Positions 1 to 10,215 of a stretch of DNA of 34,961 bases are shown here, one piece after another; position 1 is the stretch's first letter, and each line of letters starts with the position of its first letter. The notes under the pieces were generated by a model. That model searched no databases, was not told the DNA's origin, and worked only from the letters and a program-made list of their open reading frames with translations. This stretch comes from Clostridia bacterium (GTDB taxonomy: Bacteria; Bacillota; Clostridia; Peptostreptococcales; Anaerovoracaceae): contig JAILDA010000028.1 of NCBI GenBank assembly GCA_024689865.1, forward strand, positions 1 through 34,961. The letters are read 5' to 3'. Both the position numbers and the translations under genes were made by a program.

Positions 1-1214
1 CCTGCTCCCAGAAGTTCGACCAGGTAGCAGAATCTGTCGCAGGCGTCCTTGGCGAGGTTGGGATCTATGCCCTTCTCGAATCTGCCGGAGGCCTCTGTCC
101 TAAGGCCGAGAGCCTTGGAGGTGCGGCGCACGCTGTCTCCCAGGAAGTTGGCGGATTCCACCAGCACCATGCTGGTATCGTCCTCTATCTCAGAAGCCAG
201 ACCGCCCATGACTCCTGCTACGGCGGTGGGACCGCCCTCGTCCTTTATCATGAGCATGGAGCTTGTAAGCGTCCTCTCGTTTCCGTCCAGAGTGGTGAAC
301 TTTTCGCCGTCAGCAGCGGTATCCACGATTATGTGGGAGCCGCGCACCGTGCGGATGTCGAACGCGTGCAGCGGCTGTCCGTACTCCAGCATTACGAAGT
401 TGGTGATGTCCACTATGTTGTTGATCGGCCTCTGGCCGGAGAAGATCAGGCAGCGCTGCAGCCACCAGGGGCTCTGCTCCACCTTTATGTCCTTTATGAC
501 TCTGCCGCAGTAGCGCTTGCAGAGGTCCGGTCTTTCGATGCTGATCTTTATGTAGTCCTCGCTCTTTTCCGGTGCCACCTTTTTGCACTCGGTGTCCGGG
601 TATCTGAGCGGGGTACCGAAGGTTGCGGAAGCCTCCCTGGCCATGCCCAGCATGGACAGGCAGTCCGGTCTGTTGGGGGTTATCTCGAAGTCTACCACGG
701 TCTCCTTAAGTCCCATGGCTTCCACTATGTCCTGACCGGGCGTAAATTCGTCCGGAAGTATCCATATGCCTTCGCGGCTTACGACCGGCACCACCTTGTC
801 GTCGAAGCCAAGTTCCGAGCAGCTGCAGAGCATTCCGAAGGAATCCACTCCGCGCAGCTGGCCTGCGTGTATGGTAACGCCGCCTTCCACCTTGGGCTGT
901 CCGTGCAGCGGTCCGGGGATGTGCGATCCGTCCAGGCAGACAGGAACCAGAGCGCCCTCGAAGATGTTGTGCGCGCCGGTAACTATCTGGACGGGCTCGG
1001 CTTTGCCAACGTCTATAAGGCACACCAGAAGCTTATCCGCGTTGGGGTGCTTTTCTATCTTCGCGATGCGGCCGATAACTACGCCTTCTATGCCCTCGCC
1101 GAAATGCTCCACCGTCTCCAGGTTGGATCCGGACAGGACCATCCTGCGCACGAATTCGTCCGCGTCCACGTTAACGTCAGTATAATCTTTAAGCCATTTG
1201 ATAGGTACTAACAT
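1..1214 (-). CDS. pheT: Phenylalanine--tRNA ligase beta subunit (partial, 3' end outside window)
   Basis: Minus-strand translation from ATG at 1214 gives MLVPIKWLKDYTDVNVDADEFVRRMVLSGSNLETVEHF...HPNADKLLVC...NIVDITNFVMLEYGQPLHAFD..., a typical PheT N-terminus with tRNA-binding and B3/4 regions. It lies directly downstream of pheS with GGAGG upstream. Confidence 0.95.
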   Translation of the reverse strand, partial: MLVPIKWLKDYTDVNVDADEFVRRMVLSGSNLETVEHFGEGIEGVVIGRIAKIEKHPNADKLLVCLIDVGKAEPVQIVTGAHNIFEGALVPVCLDGSHIPGPLHGQPKVEGGVTIHAGQLRGVDSFGMLCSCSELGFDDKVVPVVSREGIWILPDEFTPGQDIVEAMGLKETVVDFEITPNRPDCLSMLGMAREASATFGTPLRYPDTECKKVAPEKSEDYIKISIERPDLCKRYCGRVIKDIKVEQSPWWLQRCLIFSGQRPINNIVDITNFVMLEYGQPLHAFDIRTVRGSHIIVDTAADGEKFTTLDGNERTLTSSMLMIKDEGGPTAVAGVMGGLASEIEDDTSMVLVESANFLGDSVRRTSKALGLRTEASGRFEKGIDPNLAKDACDRFCYLVELLGA

Positions 1215-1226
1215 TTTGCTGCCTCC

Positions 1227-2249
1227 TTACTTGAACTGCTCTATGAAGCGTATGTCGTTCTCGTAGAGAAGACGTATGTCGTCCAGCTCGTATTTGAGCA
1301 TGGCTATGCGCTCCACGCCCATGCCGAACGCGAAGCCGGTGTACTTTTCGGTGTCCAGTCCGCCCACCTTAAGGACGTTGGGATGGACAAGTCCGCAGCC
1401 CAGGATCTCTATCCAGCCGGAGCCCTTGCAGACTCTGCAGCCCTTGCCGCCGCACTTGAAGCAGCTTACGTCCATCTCGGCCGAAGGCTCGGTGAACGGG
1501 AAGTGATGCGGACGGAAGTTGGTCCTTGTGGAGGATCCGAACATCTGCTTCGCGAAGCTGTCCAGAACTCCCTTCAGATCCGCCATGGTTATGCCCTCGT
1601 CTACCACAAGGCCTTCCACCTGATGGAACATCGGGGAATGCGTGGCGTCCGGGGTATCGCAGCGGAAGCATCTTCCGGGAGCGATGACGGCTATGGGAGG
1701 CTTCTGCGCAAGAAGCGTCCTTACCTGCACCGGAGAAGTCTGCGTACGCAGCAGAACGTCGTCCGTAATGTAGAAGGTATCCGTCATGTCCCTTGCGGGG
1801 TGGTTGGGACCCGCGTTGAGCGCGTCGAAGTTATTGAAAACGGTCTCCACCTCCGGACCTTCCGACACGGAAAAGCCCATGGACATGAAAATCTTGGTTA
1901 TCTCGTCTATGGTCTGGGTAATCAGGTGCCTGGTGCCTAAGCTTGCCGGCGTTCCGGGCTCCGTAACGTCTATGGTCTGGGCCTTAAGCTGAAGGTCTCT
2001 GGCAAGAGCCTTAAGTTCCTTCATCCTGCTCTCCAGCGCGGACTCTATCTGAGCCTTGGTCTGGTTGGCAAGCTGTCCGAAGCTCTTTCTTTCTTCCGGG
2101 GCAAGGTCCTTCATGGACTTGAGTATGTCCGTGAGCTTGCCTTTCTTGCCCAGGTATTCTATCCTGAGCGCTTCGGCGTCCTGGATGCTTTCAGCTCCCA
2201 GTATCTGTTCCTTTGCCTTAAGGGCTATTTCTTTAAGGCGATCATCCAT
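1227..2249 (-). CDS. pheS: Phenylalanine--tRNA ligase alpha subunit
   Basis: 340 aa ORF with class II aaRS motifs (FNNFDALNAGPNHPARDMTDTFYI, RTQTSPVQVRTL, GFAFGMGVERIAMLKY). Confidence 0.97.
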   Translation of the reverse strand: MDDRLKEIALKAKEQILGAESIQDAEALRIEYLGKKGKLTDILKSMKDLAPEERKSFGQLANQTKAQIESALESRMKELKALARDLQLKAQTIDVTEPGTPASLGTRHLITQTIDEITKIFMSMGFSVSEGPEVETVFNNFDALNAGPNHPARDMTDTFYITDDVLLRTQTSPVQVRTLLAQKPPIAVIAPGRCFRCDTPDATHSPMFHQVEGLVVDEGITMADLKGVLDSFAKQMFGSSTRTNFRPHHFPFTEPSAEMDVSCFKCGGKGCRVCKGSGWIEILGCGLVHPNVLKVGGLDTEKYTGFAFGMGVERIAMLKYELDDIRLLYENDIRFIEQFK

Positions 2250-2255
2250 CGTAAA

Positions 2256-3050
2256 CTATATCCGTCCTTTCTGGCGCAGGGATTCGTACATTATGACGGC
2301 TCCGGCTGCAGCCGCGTTCAGCGACTCCGTGCCTCCGGCCATCGGTATCCTTAAAAGTCTGGAGGATGCCTTGAACTCCTCTGAGGCACCCGCGCCTTCG
2401 TTTCCTATTACCACCGCCGCGTTTCTGGCAAGAGGCAGATCCCACAGATCCGACTTCCCTTCCGCCGCAGCGGTATAAAGCGTCTTTCCTGCGCGGCTGA
2501 GCATTTCCGCCGCATCCGCCGCGCTTTCGCAGTGTATCACCGGGAGCCTTAAAAGACTTCCGGCCGCGGACCTTACTGCCTTGGGCTGCCAGGGGTCCGC
2601 CGTTCCTTTTACCAGCACAGCCGCCGAAAAGCCCATGGCTTCCGCCGTTCTGATCAGGGTGCCTACGTTTCCGGGATCCTGCAGTCTGTCCAGGACCAGA
2701 ACGTTAGCTCCTTCCGGAAGAGCTGACAGATCCGGCTCGTCCGGCTTGTATGCCTCCGCGGCTATGCACTGCGGAGTCCTGGCGTCCGTTATCCTGGAAA
2801 AAAGCTCGCGCGAAAGAACGCAGACATCTATGCCTGCCTCTTCCGCTGCATCAGCGGTCCTGAGCGCATCCGCGTCCTGCGCGTCCGATCTCAGGAACAC
2901 TGTCTTTACAGTTCCTTTGCGGCTTACGGCTTCGCCGATTATGTTCGGCCCTTCGATAAGGTAGAGCCCCAGCCTGTCGCGGTATTTCTTTTCCAGGAGC
3001 GATACTGCCTCTTTGACTATTCTGTTGTCCGAAGAGTTTATCTGCCTCAT
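2256..3050 (-). CDS. TrmH/SpoU family RNA 2'-O-methyltransferase
   Basis: 264 aa; SpoU motifs NVLVLDRLQDPGNVGTLIRTAEAMGF, VIGNEGAGAS and IPMAGGTESLNAAAAGAVIMYE; adjacent to pheST. Confidence 0.93.
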   Translation of the reverse strand: MRQINSSDNRIVKEAVSLLEKKYRDRLGLYLIEGPNIIGEAVSRKGTVKTVFLRSDAQDADALRTADAAEEAGIDVCVLSRELFSRITDARTPQCIAAEAYKPDEPDLSALPEGANVLVLDRLQDPGNVGTLIRTAEAMGFSAAVLVKGTADPWQPKAVRSAAGSLLRLPVIHCESAADAAEMLSRAGKTLYTAAAEGKSDLWDLPLARNAAVVIGNEGAGASEEFKASSRLLRIPMAGGTESLNAAAAGAVIMYESLRQKGRI

Positions 3051-3081
3051 CCGTGCCGCGCTATGCTTAATATTGACAAAA

Positions 3082-3102
3082 GGGCGGGCATTCAGCCCGC
3101 CC
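3082..3102 (-). terminator. Intrinsic terminator downstream of ftsZ
   Basis: Perfect 8-bp stem GGGCGGGC/GCCCGCCC with 5-nt loop, followed on the minus strand by TTTTGTC. Confidence 0.85.
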
Positions 3103-3118
3103 CAGGTCCTGTCTGTGA

Positions 3119-4255
3119 TCAGAGGTCGAGGTTGGTGTTTCCTGCGTTCTTAAGGAATGCGGGAATGGGGAAATCGTTGTCGGGCTGATAGCTCGTTTCC
3201 TTCTTGATCTCCTCCACGCTCTCGTCCAGCTCCACCACGCTGGGCTCCGGCTTATCCTCGCCGAGTCCCTTGCCGGGTATCTGGATCTTGTCCAGGTCGT
3301 CGTCGAATCCGGTGGCGATTATGGTAACGCGGACGGTATTCTCCATGTCCTCGCGTACGGACGCACCGAATATGATGATGGCATCGTCGTCGACTTCTCT
3401 GGCAACTACGTCGGCTGCGTCGTTGAGTTCCAGCATGCCGAGGTCGTAACCGCCTACGACGTTGAGCAGCAGCGCCTTGGCGCCCTTGATCGTGGTCTCC
3501 AGGAGCGGGCTTTCGATCGCGTTCTTGATCGCGGCTTCCACCCTGTTCTCTCCGCTGGCGGTGCCTACGCCCATGTGGGCTATGCCGCGGTCTCCCATTA
3601 CGGTCTTTACGTCCGCAAAGTCCAGATTGATAAGTCCGTCTTCGGAAATGAGGCTTGCTATGCTCTCCACGCCGTCCTTAAGGACTTCGTCCGCCATCTT
3701 GAAAGCATCCAGGATGCTGGTGTTCTTTTCGGATACGGTAAGGAGCTTGTCGTTGGGAACTACTACCAGGGAGTCCACGTAGTTCTTAAGGAACTTGATG
3801 CCCAGATCCGCATGTTCTCTGCGCTTCTTTCCCTCGAATGTGAACGGTCTGGTAACTACGCCTACCGTAAGGGCTCCGGAAAGCTTGGCGGCCTTGGCGA
3901 CTATCGGAGCAGCTCCGGTGCCTGTGCCTCCGCCCATGCCGGCGGTGATGAATACCATGTCCGCGCCTTCCAGCTGGCTCTCGATGTTCTCAAGGCTCTC
4001 TTCCGCGGATTTCTGTCCGATCTCCGGATTTCCGCCGGCGCCCAGGCCCTTTGTAAGCTTTTCACCTATCTGGACCTTGGTCTCCGCCTTGGACTTGTTG
4101 AGGTTCTGTTTATCTGTGTTGATCGCGATGAAGCTGATGCCCTGAAGGTTGGATTCTATCATGCGATTTACTGCGTTGCAGCCGGCTCCGCCTATTCCTA
4201 CCACCTTGATGTTAGCGGGGGAATCTGCCGGGGTTTCGAATTGTAACATAGGCAT
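3119..4255 (-). CDS. ftsZ: Cell division protein FtsZ
   Basis: 378 aa; tubulin/FtsZ motifs [46 protein letters not shown] ribosome-binding site upstream. Confidence 0.98.
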   Translation of the reverse strand: MPMLQFETPADSPANIKVVGIGGAGCNAVNRMIESNLQGISFIAINTDKQNLNKSKAETKVQIGEKLTKGLGAGGNPEIGQKSAEESLENIESQLEGADMVFITAGMGGGTGTGAAPIVAKAAKLSGALTVGVVTRPFTFEGKKRREHADLGIKFLKNYVDSLVVVPNDKLLTVSEKNTSILDAFKMADEVLKDGVESIASLISEDGLINLDFADVKTVMGDRGIAHMGVGTASGENRVEAAIKNAIESPLLETTIKGAKALLLNVVGGYDLGMLELNDAADVVAREVDDDAIIIFGASVREDMENTVRVTIIATGFDDDLDKIQIPGKGLGEDKPEPSVVELDESVEEIKKETSYQPDNDFPIPAFLKNAGNTNLDL

Positions 4256-4294
4256 ATTTATGGCCTCCTTGACCTACTTGTGCATATTAATATT

Positions 4295-4323
4295 ATAATA
4301 GCACAAACTATTATTACTAACAA
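4295..4323 (-). promoter_or_regulatory. Putative sigma-A-type promoter for ftsZ
   Basis: Minus strand reads TTGTTA-17 nt-TATTAT (plus-strand TAACAA at 4318-4323, ATAATA at 4295-4300), 40-68 nt upstream of the ftsZ ATG, in an AT-rich gap between ftsQ and ftsZ. Confidence 0.6.
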
Positions 4324-4355
4324 CGGATTTTAGGAATGAAAAAACAGGATTTTAC

Positions 4356-5129
4356 TTAATCGATCCTGGGGTCGAAGAAGAGTTCTCCGCCCGTGCCGAT
4401 CTTGATGACGCCCTTGTTGATATCCTGCTTAAAGTGTTCTTCCGCCAGACGTTTGATGGCGGGAAGCGCAGACAGTATTCCGTCAGGGGTGCCCTCGCAG
4501 TAGTAATGGTCGTAGATGTAGGCCTTTACGACTGCGCTGGAGAAGTATATCTTCTTGAAATAAAGATCCAGTTTGCCGGTCTCTTCCAGTATCTTGAGAG
4601 TGCTCGCAAGCATGTAGCTCTGCTCGGCCTTAATGGGCTTGCCCTCTTCCGAGGAGGACAGAGCAATGCCTTCCAGCACGGTGATCTTAGGCTCCTCGTC
4701 TGCTGTGCGCAGGACGGTACCTTCGGTGTCTATGATGACGTAGCGTCCGCCCGACTCAACTGCGGCGTACTCAACGCGCTCTTCCAGCTTTATGACGACT
4801 GTGCCCATGGGCATTTTTTCCACCTTGGCGTTCTTTATGTACGCGCTCTGCAGAAGGTTCTTTACAGCCGCGCGGGGCTTAACGTCGAATATAAGATTCT
4901 TTCCGGTCTCGATCCCGGAAAGCTCTATCACCTGCGAAGGTGTGTAATACTTATTGCCCTCAACGCGTATGTCCGTAACATTGAAAAGCGCGGACTTCAA
5001 AAGAAGCACTGCTCCGACTATGACCAGCACTATTATGAAAAGCGTAAGGAAAGGACGCTTTTTTCTTCTCTTCTTCTTTTTCCGCTTGCTCTTGCTCTTG
5101 TAAGCAGAGGGTTCTTCGTATTCGCTCAT
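4356..5129 (-). CDS. ftsQ: Cell division protein FtsQ/DivIB
   Basis: 257 aa; basic N-terminus, one TM, POTRA-like FNVTDIRVEGNKYYTPSQVIELSGI; between murG and ftsZ. Confidence 0.88.
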   Translation of the reverse strand: MSEYEEPSAYKSKSKRKKKKRRKKRPFLTLFIIVLVIVGAVLLLKSALFNVTDIRVEGNKYYTPSQVIELSGIETGKNLIFDVKPRAAVKNLLQSAYIKNAKVEKMPMGTVVIKLEERVEYAAVESGGRYVIIDTEGTVLRTADEEPKITVLEGIALSSSEEGKPIKAEQSYMLASTLKILEETGKLDLYFKKIYFSSAVVKAYIYDHYYCEGTPDGILSALPAIKRLAEEHFKQDINKGVIKIGTGGELFFDPRID

Positions 5130-5153
5130 CTGTATCCGGGCAGCCGGACAGGA

Positions 5154-6254
5154 CTATGCGTCCAGCCCCAGCTCCTTGTATATTATATCCGCTGCGTCCG
5201 GCCTTGCCAACTTCTTTGCGGCCTCCGACATGGCGGAAAGTCTTTCTTTATCCGAAGCCAGCGCCAGCACAGCCTCAGCAAGTTTGTCCTCCCCTTCCGG
5301 AAGGTCCTTTTCTTCTATCAGGACAGCGGCGTCCGCGTCGGCGACTGCCTTGGCGTTGTAGAACTGATGGTTGTCCGTAACGTTGGGAGAAGGCACCAGC
5401 ACGCTGGGCTTTCCGCATACCGCTATCTCGGATACCGCAATGGCTCCTGCTCTGCTTACCACAAGATCCGAAGCGCACATCAGTTCCGGCATGTTGTCCG
5501 CGTAAGGCATGAAGGTAAGGAATCCAAGATCCTTATCCATGGCGTCCAGCTTTTCCTTTATCTCCTCATAATGCCTTCTTCCGCTTACGAAGAACAATCT
5601 GATGTCGTTTCCGCTCAGTTTCTTTACAAGGCCCAGAGCCTCTCTGTTTAGGACTTCCGCGCCCAGACTGCCTCCGAAGAGCAGCACCATGGTCTGGCCG
5701 TCCTTAAGCCCCAGCTTTTCCCTGCATTCCGCGCGGTCCAGAGTAACGAAGCCGCCCCTAACGGGGTTTCCGGTCATTATGACTCTGTCCGGATGTCTGA
5801 ATCTGCCTTCGGTGCCGGCGAAACTGGTGAACACCTTGTCCGCAAAGCCGGACAAAAACCTGTTCGCAAGGCCCGGAAGAGCGTTCTGTTCGTGTATGAA
5901 GCACTTTATTCCAAGGCCGTGAGCCTTGCTTATTACCGAACCGGTAACGTACCCGCCCGTGCCTACGGCGATGTCAGGAGCAAAGTCCTTAAGTATGCGG
6001 CCCACTTCGCGGGTGCCTTCAAAGAATGTGCGCAGAGTCTTGAAGTTCTCCGCCAGATGTTTTCTGTCGAAACCGCGCGCGTCTATGCCTTTTATCTCGT
6101 AACCGGCTGCGGGGACCAGACTGTTTTCCATGCCCTTCTTGGTGCCTATGAACAGTATCTCCGCTTCCGGGTGATGTTCTCTTATCTTGTCCGCAATGGC
6201 GATGGCGGGATAGATGTGTCCGCCGGTGCCGCCGCAGCTCATGACTATCTTCAT
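5154..6254 (-). CDS. murG: UDP-N-acetylglucosamine--N-acetylmuramyl-(pentapeptide) pyrophosphoryl-undecaprenol GlcNAc transferase
   Basis: Translation from ATG at 6254 gives MKIVMSCGGTGGHIYPAIAIAD...; further motifs FIHEQNALPGLANRFL and LVVSRAGAIAVSEI. Start overlaps the ftsW stop (ATGA). Confidence 0.95.
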   Translation of the reverse strand: MKIVMSCGGTGGHIYPAIAIADKIREHHPEAEILFIGTKKGMENSLVPAAGYEIKGIDARGFDRKHLAENFKTLRTFFEGTREVGRILKDFAPDIAVGTGGYVTGSVISKAHGLGIKCFIHEQNALPGLANRFLSGFADKVFTSFAGTEGRFRHPDRVIMTGNPVRGGFVTLDRAECREKLGLKDGQTMVLLFGGSLGAEVLNREALGLVKKLSGNDIRLFFVSGRRHYEEIKEKLDAMDKDLGFLTFMPYADNMPELMCASDLVVSRAGAIAVSEIAVCGKPSVLVPSPNVTDNHQFYNAKAVADADAAVLIEEKDLPEGEDKLAEAVLALASDKERLSAMSEAAKKLARPDAADIIYKELGLDA

Positions 6255-7414
6255 AACGTTTCCTTCTCCGAAGCCTGCTTGGATATGTTGAACAGTATTC
6301 CCAGCTCCATCATGAAGAGCACGGTGGCCGTTCCGCCCAGGCTTATAAGCGGAAGCACCACGCCCGTAGGCGGGAAAGATGCGGAGACCACGGCGACGTT
6401 GAGTATCACCTGCAGTCCCAGATGTATGGTTATTCCGGCCGCCATAAGCGTACCGAACATGTCCCTTGCGTTTACCGATGCCAGGCTGCCTCTCCACAGA
6501 AGCACCATGTATACCGCCAGCAGCACCATCACGCCTATGAAACCGACTTCTTCGCCTATTATCGGCAGTATGAAGTCGCTCATCGCCTCCGGAAGATACA
6601 GGGCTTTCTGCATGCTGCGTCCAAGGCCCACGCCGGTAACTCCGCCGGAACCGAAGGCCAGCAGCCCCTGCACGACCTGATAGCCGTCACCCAGAGGATC
6701 CGCGAAAGGATCGAAGAAGCTGGTAACGCGCTTAAGCCAGTAACTGCCTTTAAGGACTATCAGCCCTGCGAATCCGGCTGCGCCGACGCCTACAGCCAGC
6801 ACTATCCAGCCGAACTTTATTCCGGCAACGATAAGCATTCCCAGGGCCATCAGAAGAACTGTGCCCGCAGTGGAAAGGTTGGGCTGCTTAAAGATCAGAA
6901 CGAATGCCGCCCCGGCAACTATCAGCACCGGAAGGAAGCCTTTTAGCGTCTTTGCTCTGGAGGGCTTGCACGCGAAATACCAGGAGATGAACAGTATCAG
7001 CGCCGGTTTGAATATCTCGCCCGGCATGAATGTAAAGCCGGTGCCCGGTATCTGTATCCAGCGGGTGGCCTGGTTTATCGTTTTCGCTATTCCGAGAGAC
7101 GAAGGCGTAAACAGCAGCAGAAGCAGGAAGAAACCGACTATTATCGCCGGCAGCGCGAACTTGCTCCACACATGATAATCGATCATCGAGAATACTATGA
7201 ACGCAAGCCAGCCAATGGCCATCCATATCGCGTTGTTCTTAAGGTAGTAGTTAGGATCGCCGAACTTGCTTATGGCAGTATAATAGCTCGCGGAGAAGAC
7301 CGCGACTATTCCGATGACAGACAGTATCAGCGTGGTGACCACTATGTAGAAATCGCCCTCGCCGAACTTGCTCTTTATCCTGATCTTCTTTTTTTTCTTA
7401 GCTGCTTCAGCCAA
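6251..7414 (-). CDS. ftsW: Peptidoglycan polymerase / cell division protein FtsW (SEDS family)
   Basis: Multi-pass membrane protein with SEDS motifs (VFSASYYTAI, NQATRWIQIPG, GEEVGFIG, PPTGVVLPLISLGGTATV). Likely TTG start at 7414 behind AAAGGA; the ORF track begins at an earlier TTG at 7435. Confidence 0.92.
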   Translation of the reverse strand: MAEAAKKKKKIRIKSKFGEGDFYIVVTTLILSVIGIVAVFSASYYTAISKFGDPNYYLKNNAIWMAIGWLAFIVFSMIDYHVWSKFALPAIIVGFFLLLLLFTPSSLGIAKTINQATRWIQIPGTGFTFMPGEIFKPALILFISWYFACKPSRAKTLKGFLPVLIVAGAAFVLIFKQPNLSTAGTVLLMALGMLIVAGIKFGWIVLAVGVGAAGFAGLIVLKGSYWLKRVTSFFDPFADPLGDGYQVVQGLLAFGSGGVTGVGLGRSMQKALYLPEAMSDFILPIIGEEVGFIGVMVLLAVYMVLLWRGSLASVNARDMFGTLMAAGITIHLGLQVILNVAVVSASFPPTGVVLPLISLGGTATVLFMMELGILFNISKQASEKETL

Positions 7415-7462
7415 CGCTGTTCCTTTCGTCCGCAATTCTTCGGCCTGCGAAAGACCTTGTAT

Positions 7463-8842
7463 CTACAGGCTCCTGACTATCTTCTTGAACTCTTCGCCTC
7501 TGTGCTCGTAGCTCTTGAACATGTCCCAGCTTGCGCACGCCGGGGAAAGAAGGACCGTGTCGCCCTTGCTCGCCAGCTGCGCGGACGCCGCGATGCACGC
7601 TTCCAGGGAGTCGCATCTTACTATCTGCTCGTCCCTGTAGCCGCACTTAAGGGCGGTATCCTTGATCCTCGGGGCGGTAACGCCCAGGAGCACCAGATAC
7701 TTTATCTTGTCTTTGCCTATCTGCAGCATCTCCGTAAAGTCGGAGTTCTTCTCGTATCCGCCGGCTATAAGCACTATCGGAGTATCCGTGGCCTCTATGG
7801 CCTTTATGGTGGAATCCGGATTGGTGCCCTTGGAATCGTTTATGTATCTTACGCCCTTAAGCGTCCTTACGTACTCTATTCTGTGCTCTACGCCCTTAAA
7901 GGTCTTAAGGATGCTGCTTATGGTCTTGGCCGAAGCGCCGCTGAAATACGCTATCGCCGCCGCGGCCAGAGCGTTCTGCAGGTTGTGCTTTCCGGGGATG
8001 TTCACGTCCTCCGCCTTGCAGAGCTTCTTCTCCTTGCCGTCCTTTTTTACGAAGATGTATCCGTCCCTTACGAATGCGGCGTTGGGCTGCATTCCGAACT
8101 GTATGCCCTCGCCTTCCGTGCTGAACGGTACGTGTACGGGCTTCTCTATGGTCTCGGAGAGCCTGGCTGCGCCTGGATCGTCCGCGTTGTAAACGAAATA
8201 GTCGTCCATGGTCTGGTTCTCGCAGACACGTCCCTTTACGCGGGCGTACTCTTCCATGTCTCCGTGGCGGTCCAGATGGTCGGGAGTAATGTTAAGGACG
8301 GCGCTTACGTGAGCGCGGAAATCCTTTATGGTCTCCAGCTGGAAGCTGGAAACTTCGGTTACCATTATCGTATCTTCTTCCGCGGAGGCGGCCTGAGAGG
8401 ATACCGGAAGGCCTATGTTTCCTGCAACCATGCTGGGTATGCCGTCCGCCTTAAGGATCGCTCCTACCAGCGTTGTGGTAGTGGTCTTTCCGTTGGTGCC
8501 GGTTATGGCAAGGAAGCTGCCTTTGCAGTTCTCATAAGCAAGTTCCAGCTCGCCTATAAGTTCTTTACCAAGCTTAGCGACCGGGTGGCGGGCTGTTATT
8601 CCGGGGCTTATGACTACCCTGTCGAAGAACTTTTCTTCTTCCGGGTGTTCCTGCATAAGCCTCTCCTGAGCGTCCGGCCCTATGTAAAGGACGACGTCCT
8701 CTTCCCTCAGCTTACCGATCACTTCCGGCGCAAACTTTTCTTCCGGCTTCGAATCCCAGGCGTAAAGCTGCGCCTTTCCTTTAAGCAGCTCCGCGGCCGC
8801 AAGGCCGGAGCGTCCGAGTCCCATGATCAGGATCTTTTCCAT
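7463..8842 (-). CDS. murD: UDP-N-acetylmuramoyl-L-alanine--D-glutamate ligase
   Basis: 459 aa; Mur ligase motifs AITGTNGKTTTTTLVG, NITPDHLDRHG, YINDSKGTNPDSTIKAI, LLSPACASWDMFKSYEHRGEEF. Confidence 0.96.
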   Translation of the reverse strand: MEKILIMGLGRSGLAAAELLKGKAQLYAWDSKPEEKFAPEVIGKLREEDVVLYIGPDAQERLMQEHPEEEKFFDRVVISPGITARHPVAKLGKELIGELELAYENCKGSFLAITGTNGKTTTTTLVGAILKADGIPSMVAGNIGLPVSSQAASAEEDTIMVTEVSSFQLETIKDFRAHVSAVLNITPDHLDRHGDMEEYARVKGRVCENQTMDDYFVYNADDPGAARLSETIEKPVHVPFSTEGEGIQFGMQPNAAFVRDGYIFVKKDGKEKKLCKAEDVNIPGKHNLQNALAAAAIAYFSGASAKTISSILKTFKGVEHRIEYVRTLKGVRYINDSKGTNPDSTIKAIEATDTPIVLIAGGYEKNSDFTEMLQIGKDKIKYLVLLGVTAPRIKDTALKCGYRDEQIVRCDSLEACIAASAQLASKGDTVLLSPACASWDMFKSYEHRGEEFKKIVRSL

Positions 8843-10215
8843 GTCTCCTCCGAGTTTCTTATTAATTCCGCTACCTGTCCCAGTCCCGTGGAATTGGAAC
8901 CTTTAACAAGCACGGCGTCTCCCTCTTTAAGTATCTGCAGGATCATGTCCTTTACGGAATCCAGATCCGCAAGTCCTATGGTGCTGGTGCCGGTAGTTCC
9001 GGCTTCCCTTACACCCTTGAAATACAGGTCTTTTCTACTGCCTACGGCTATTATCATGTCCACGCCGCTCTCCGCCGCAAAACGTCCTACTTCCGTATGT
9101 CCGCTCTCGTCCGCGCCGCCAAGTTCCAGCATGTCGCCGAGCACGGCTATGCGCCTTTTCGCGTCCACTCCGCAGAGCGCGGATATGCCCGCCTTCATGG
9201 AATCCGGGCTGGCGTTGTAGCTGTCGTCCAGCAGATAGATGCCCCCGATCTTTACCGCCTTAAGCCTGCGGTCGGTGGCGATGACGTTCTTAAGAGCGGC
9301 CGAAGCTTCCTCCAGGCTGATGTCCATCTGAAGCCCCGCGGCTATCGCAAGACACGCGTCCAGAGCATTATGCTCTCCAAGAAGAGGGAGCTCGAATCTT
9401 ACGTTATTTACATAAAACTCTATTCCGTCTTCTCCTTTATTTTTCACATCTTTATAGTCTATGTCCTGTCCTACCAGAACTATCTTGAAATTGCTCTTGT
9501 TGAGGGCTCTTTCCCTTATCTCTTTCTCGGTCTTAAGGTAGTCAGAGCGGGAGTTAACGACCAGCGTGCAATCGTCCGTAAACGGCAGGACTATCTCCAG
9601 CTTGGCGTCTGCAATGGCGTCGCGGCTTCCGAGCCTCTCCATGTGCGACACGCCGACGTTGGTTATTATGGCTATCTCCGGCTTGACCCAGGTAACGTAC
9701 TCTTCTATCTCGCCCTTGTGGTCCATCCCCATCTCGAAGACTATGCACTGAGTGGTCTCATCCGCAAGGAAACAGGTAAGACATACGCCCAGGTGCGTGT
9801 TGAGGTTCTTCCTGCTGCACACGGTCTTGTACTTCGCGGAAGCTACTGCAGCGGTAAGCATCTTTGTGGTGGTCTTTCCTACGCTTCCGGTAACGCCCAC
9901 CTTCCTTACGTTGAACTGCGCCACGTAAGCCTCCGCCATGCGCTTGAAGCCCTCCATGGTATCGTCCACTCGTATCACCACGCTGCCCGGAAGTTCCGGT
10001 ATGTCCTGGCTTACCAGAAAGGCTCTGCAGCCCAGATCGTAGGCGGATTTTACGTAGTTGTGTCCGTTGTTTATTTCTCCTATCACGCAAACGAAAAGGT
10101 CGCCGTCCGCGCACTCTCTGGAGTCTATCTTAATGTCCCTTACAAGGTATTCCGGATCTCCCGTAAGCTTTCCGCCGCAGGCATCCGCCAAAAATCTTGC
10201 GCTAGTGGGTCTCAT
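8827..10215 (-). CDS. murF: UDP-N-acetylmuramoyl-tripeptide--D-alanyl-D-alanine ligase
   Basis: 462 aa; GVTGSVGKTTTKMLTAAV, ITNVGVSHMERLGSRDAIADAKLE, LLDDSYNASPDSMKAGI, AVLGDMLELG. Confidence 0.96.
   Translation of the reverse strand: MRPTSARFLADACGGKLTGDPEYLVRDIKIDSRECADGDLFVCVIGEINNGHNYVKSAYDLGCRAFLVSQDIPELPGSVVIRVDDTMEGFKRMAEAYVAQFNVRKVGVTGSVGKTTTKMLTAAVASAKYKTVCSRKNLNTHLGVCLTCFLADETTQCIVFEMGMDHKGEIEEYVTWVKPEIAIITNVGVSHMERLGSRDAIADAKLEIVLPFTDDCTLVVNSRSDYLKTEKEIRERALNKSNFKIVLVGQDIDYKDVKNKGEDGIEFYVNNVRFELPLLGEHNALDACLAIAAGLQMDISLEEASAALKNVIATDRRLKAVKIGGIYLLDDSYNASPDSMKAGISALCGVDAKRRIAVLGDMLELGGADESGHTEVGRFAAESGVDMIIAVGSRKDLYFKGVREAGTTGTSTIGLADLDSVKDMILQILKEGDAVLVKGSNSTGLGQVAELIRNSEETWKRS

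Noticed and set aside
310-1023. Small minus ORFs 310-588 and 706-1023
   Set aside because: Out of frame with the pheT reading frame, which runs through the whole 1-1214 interval.
6255-6497. N-terminal extension of the murG ORF (MERQPGIGKRKGH...)
   Set aside because: Overlaps ftsW coding sequence; MurG homology begins at MKIVMSCGGTGGH (6254), which forms an ATGA overlap with the ftsW stop.
333-6680. Plus-strand ORFs over pheT/pheS/ftsZ/ftsQ/murG (for example 333-1211, 3575-4246, 4434-5651, 5793-6680)
   Set aside because: Antisense shadows of conserved genes; no domain signal.
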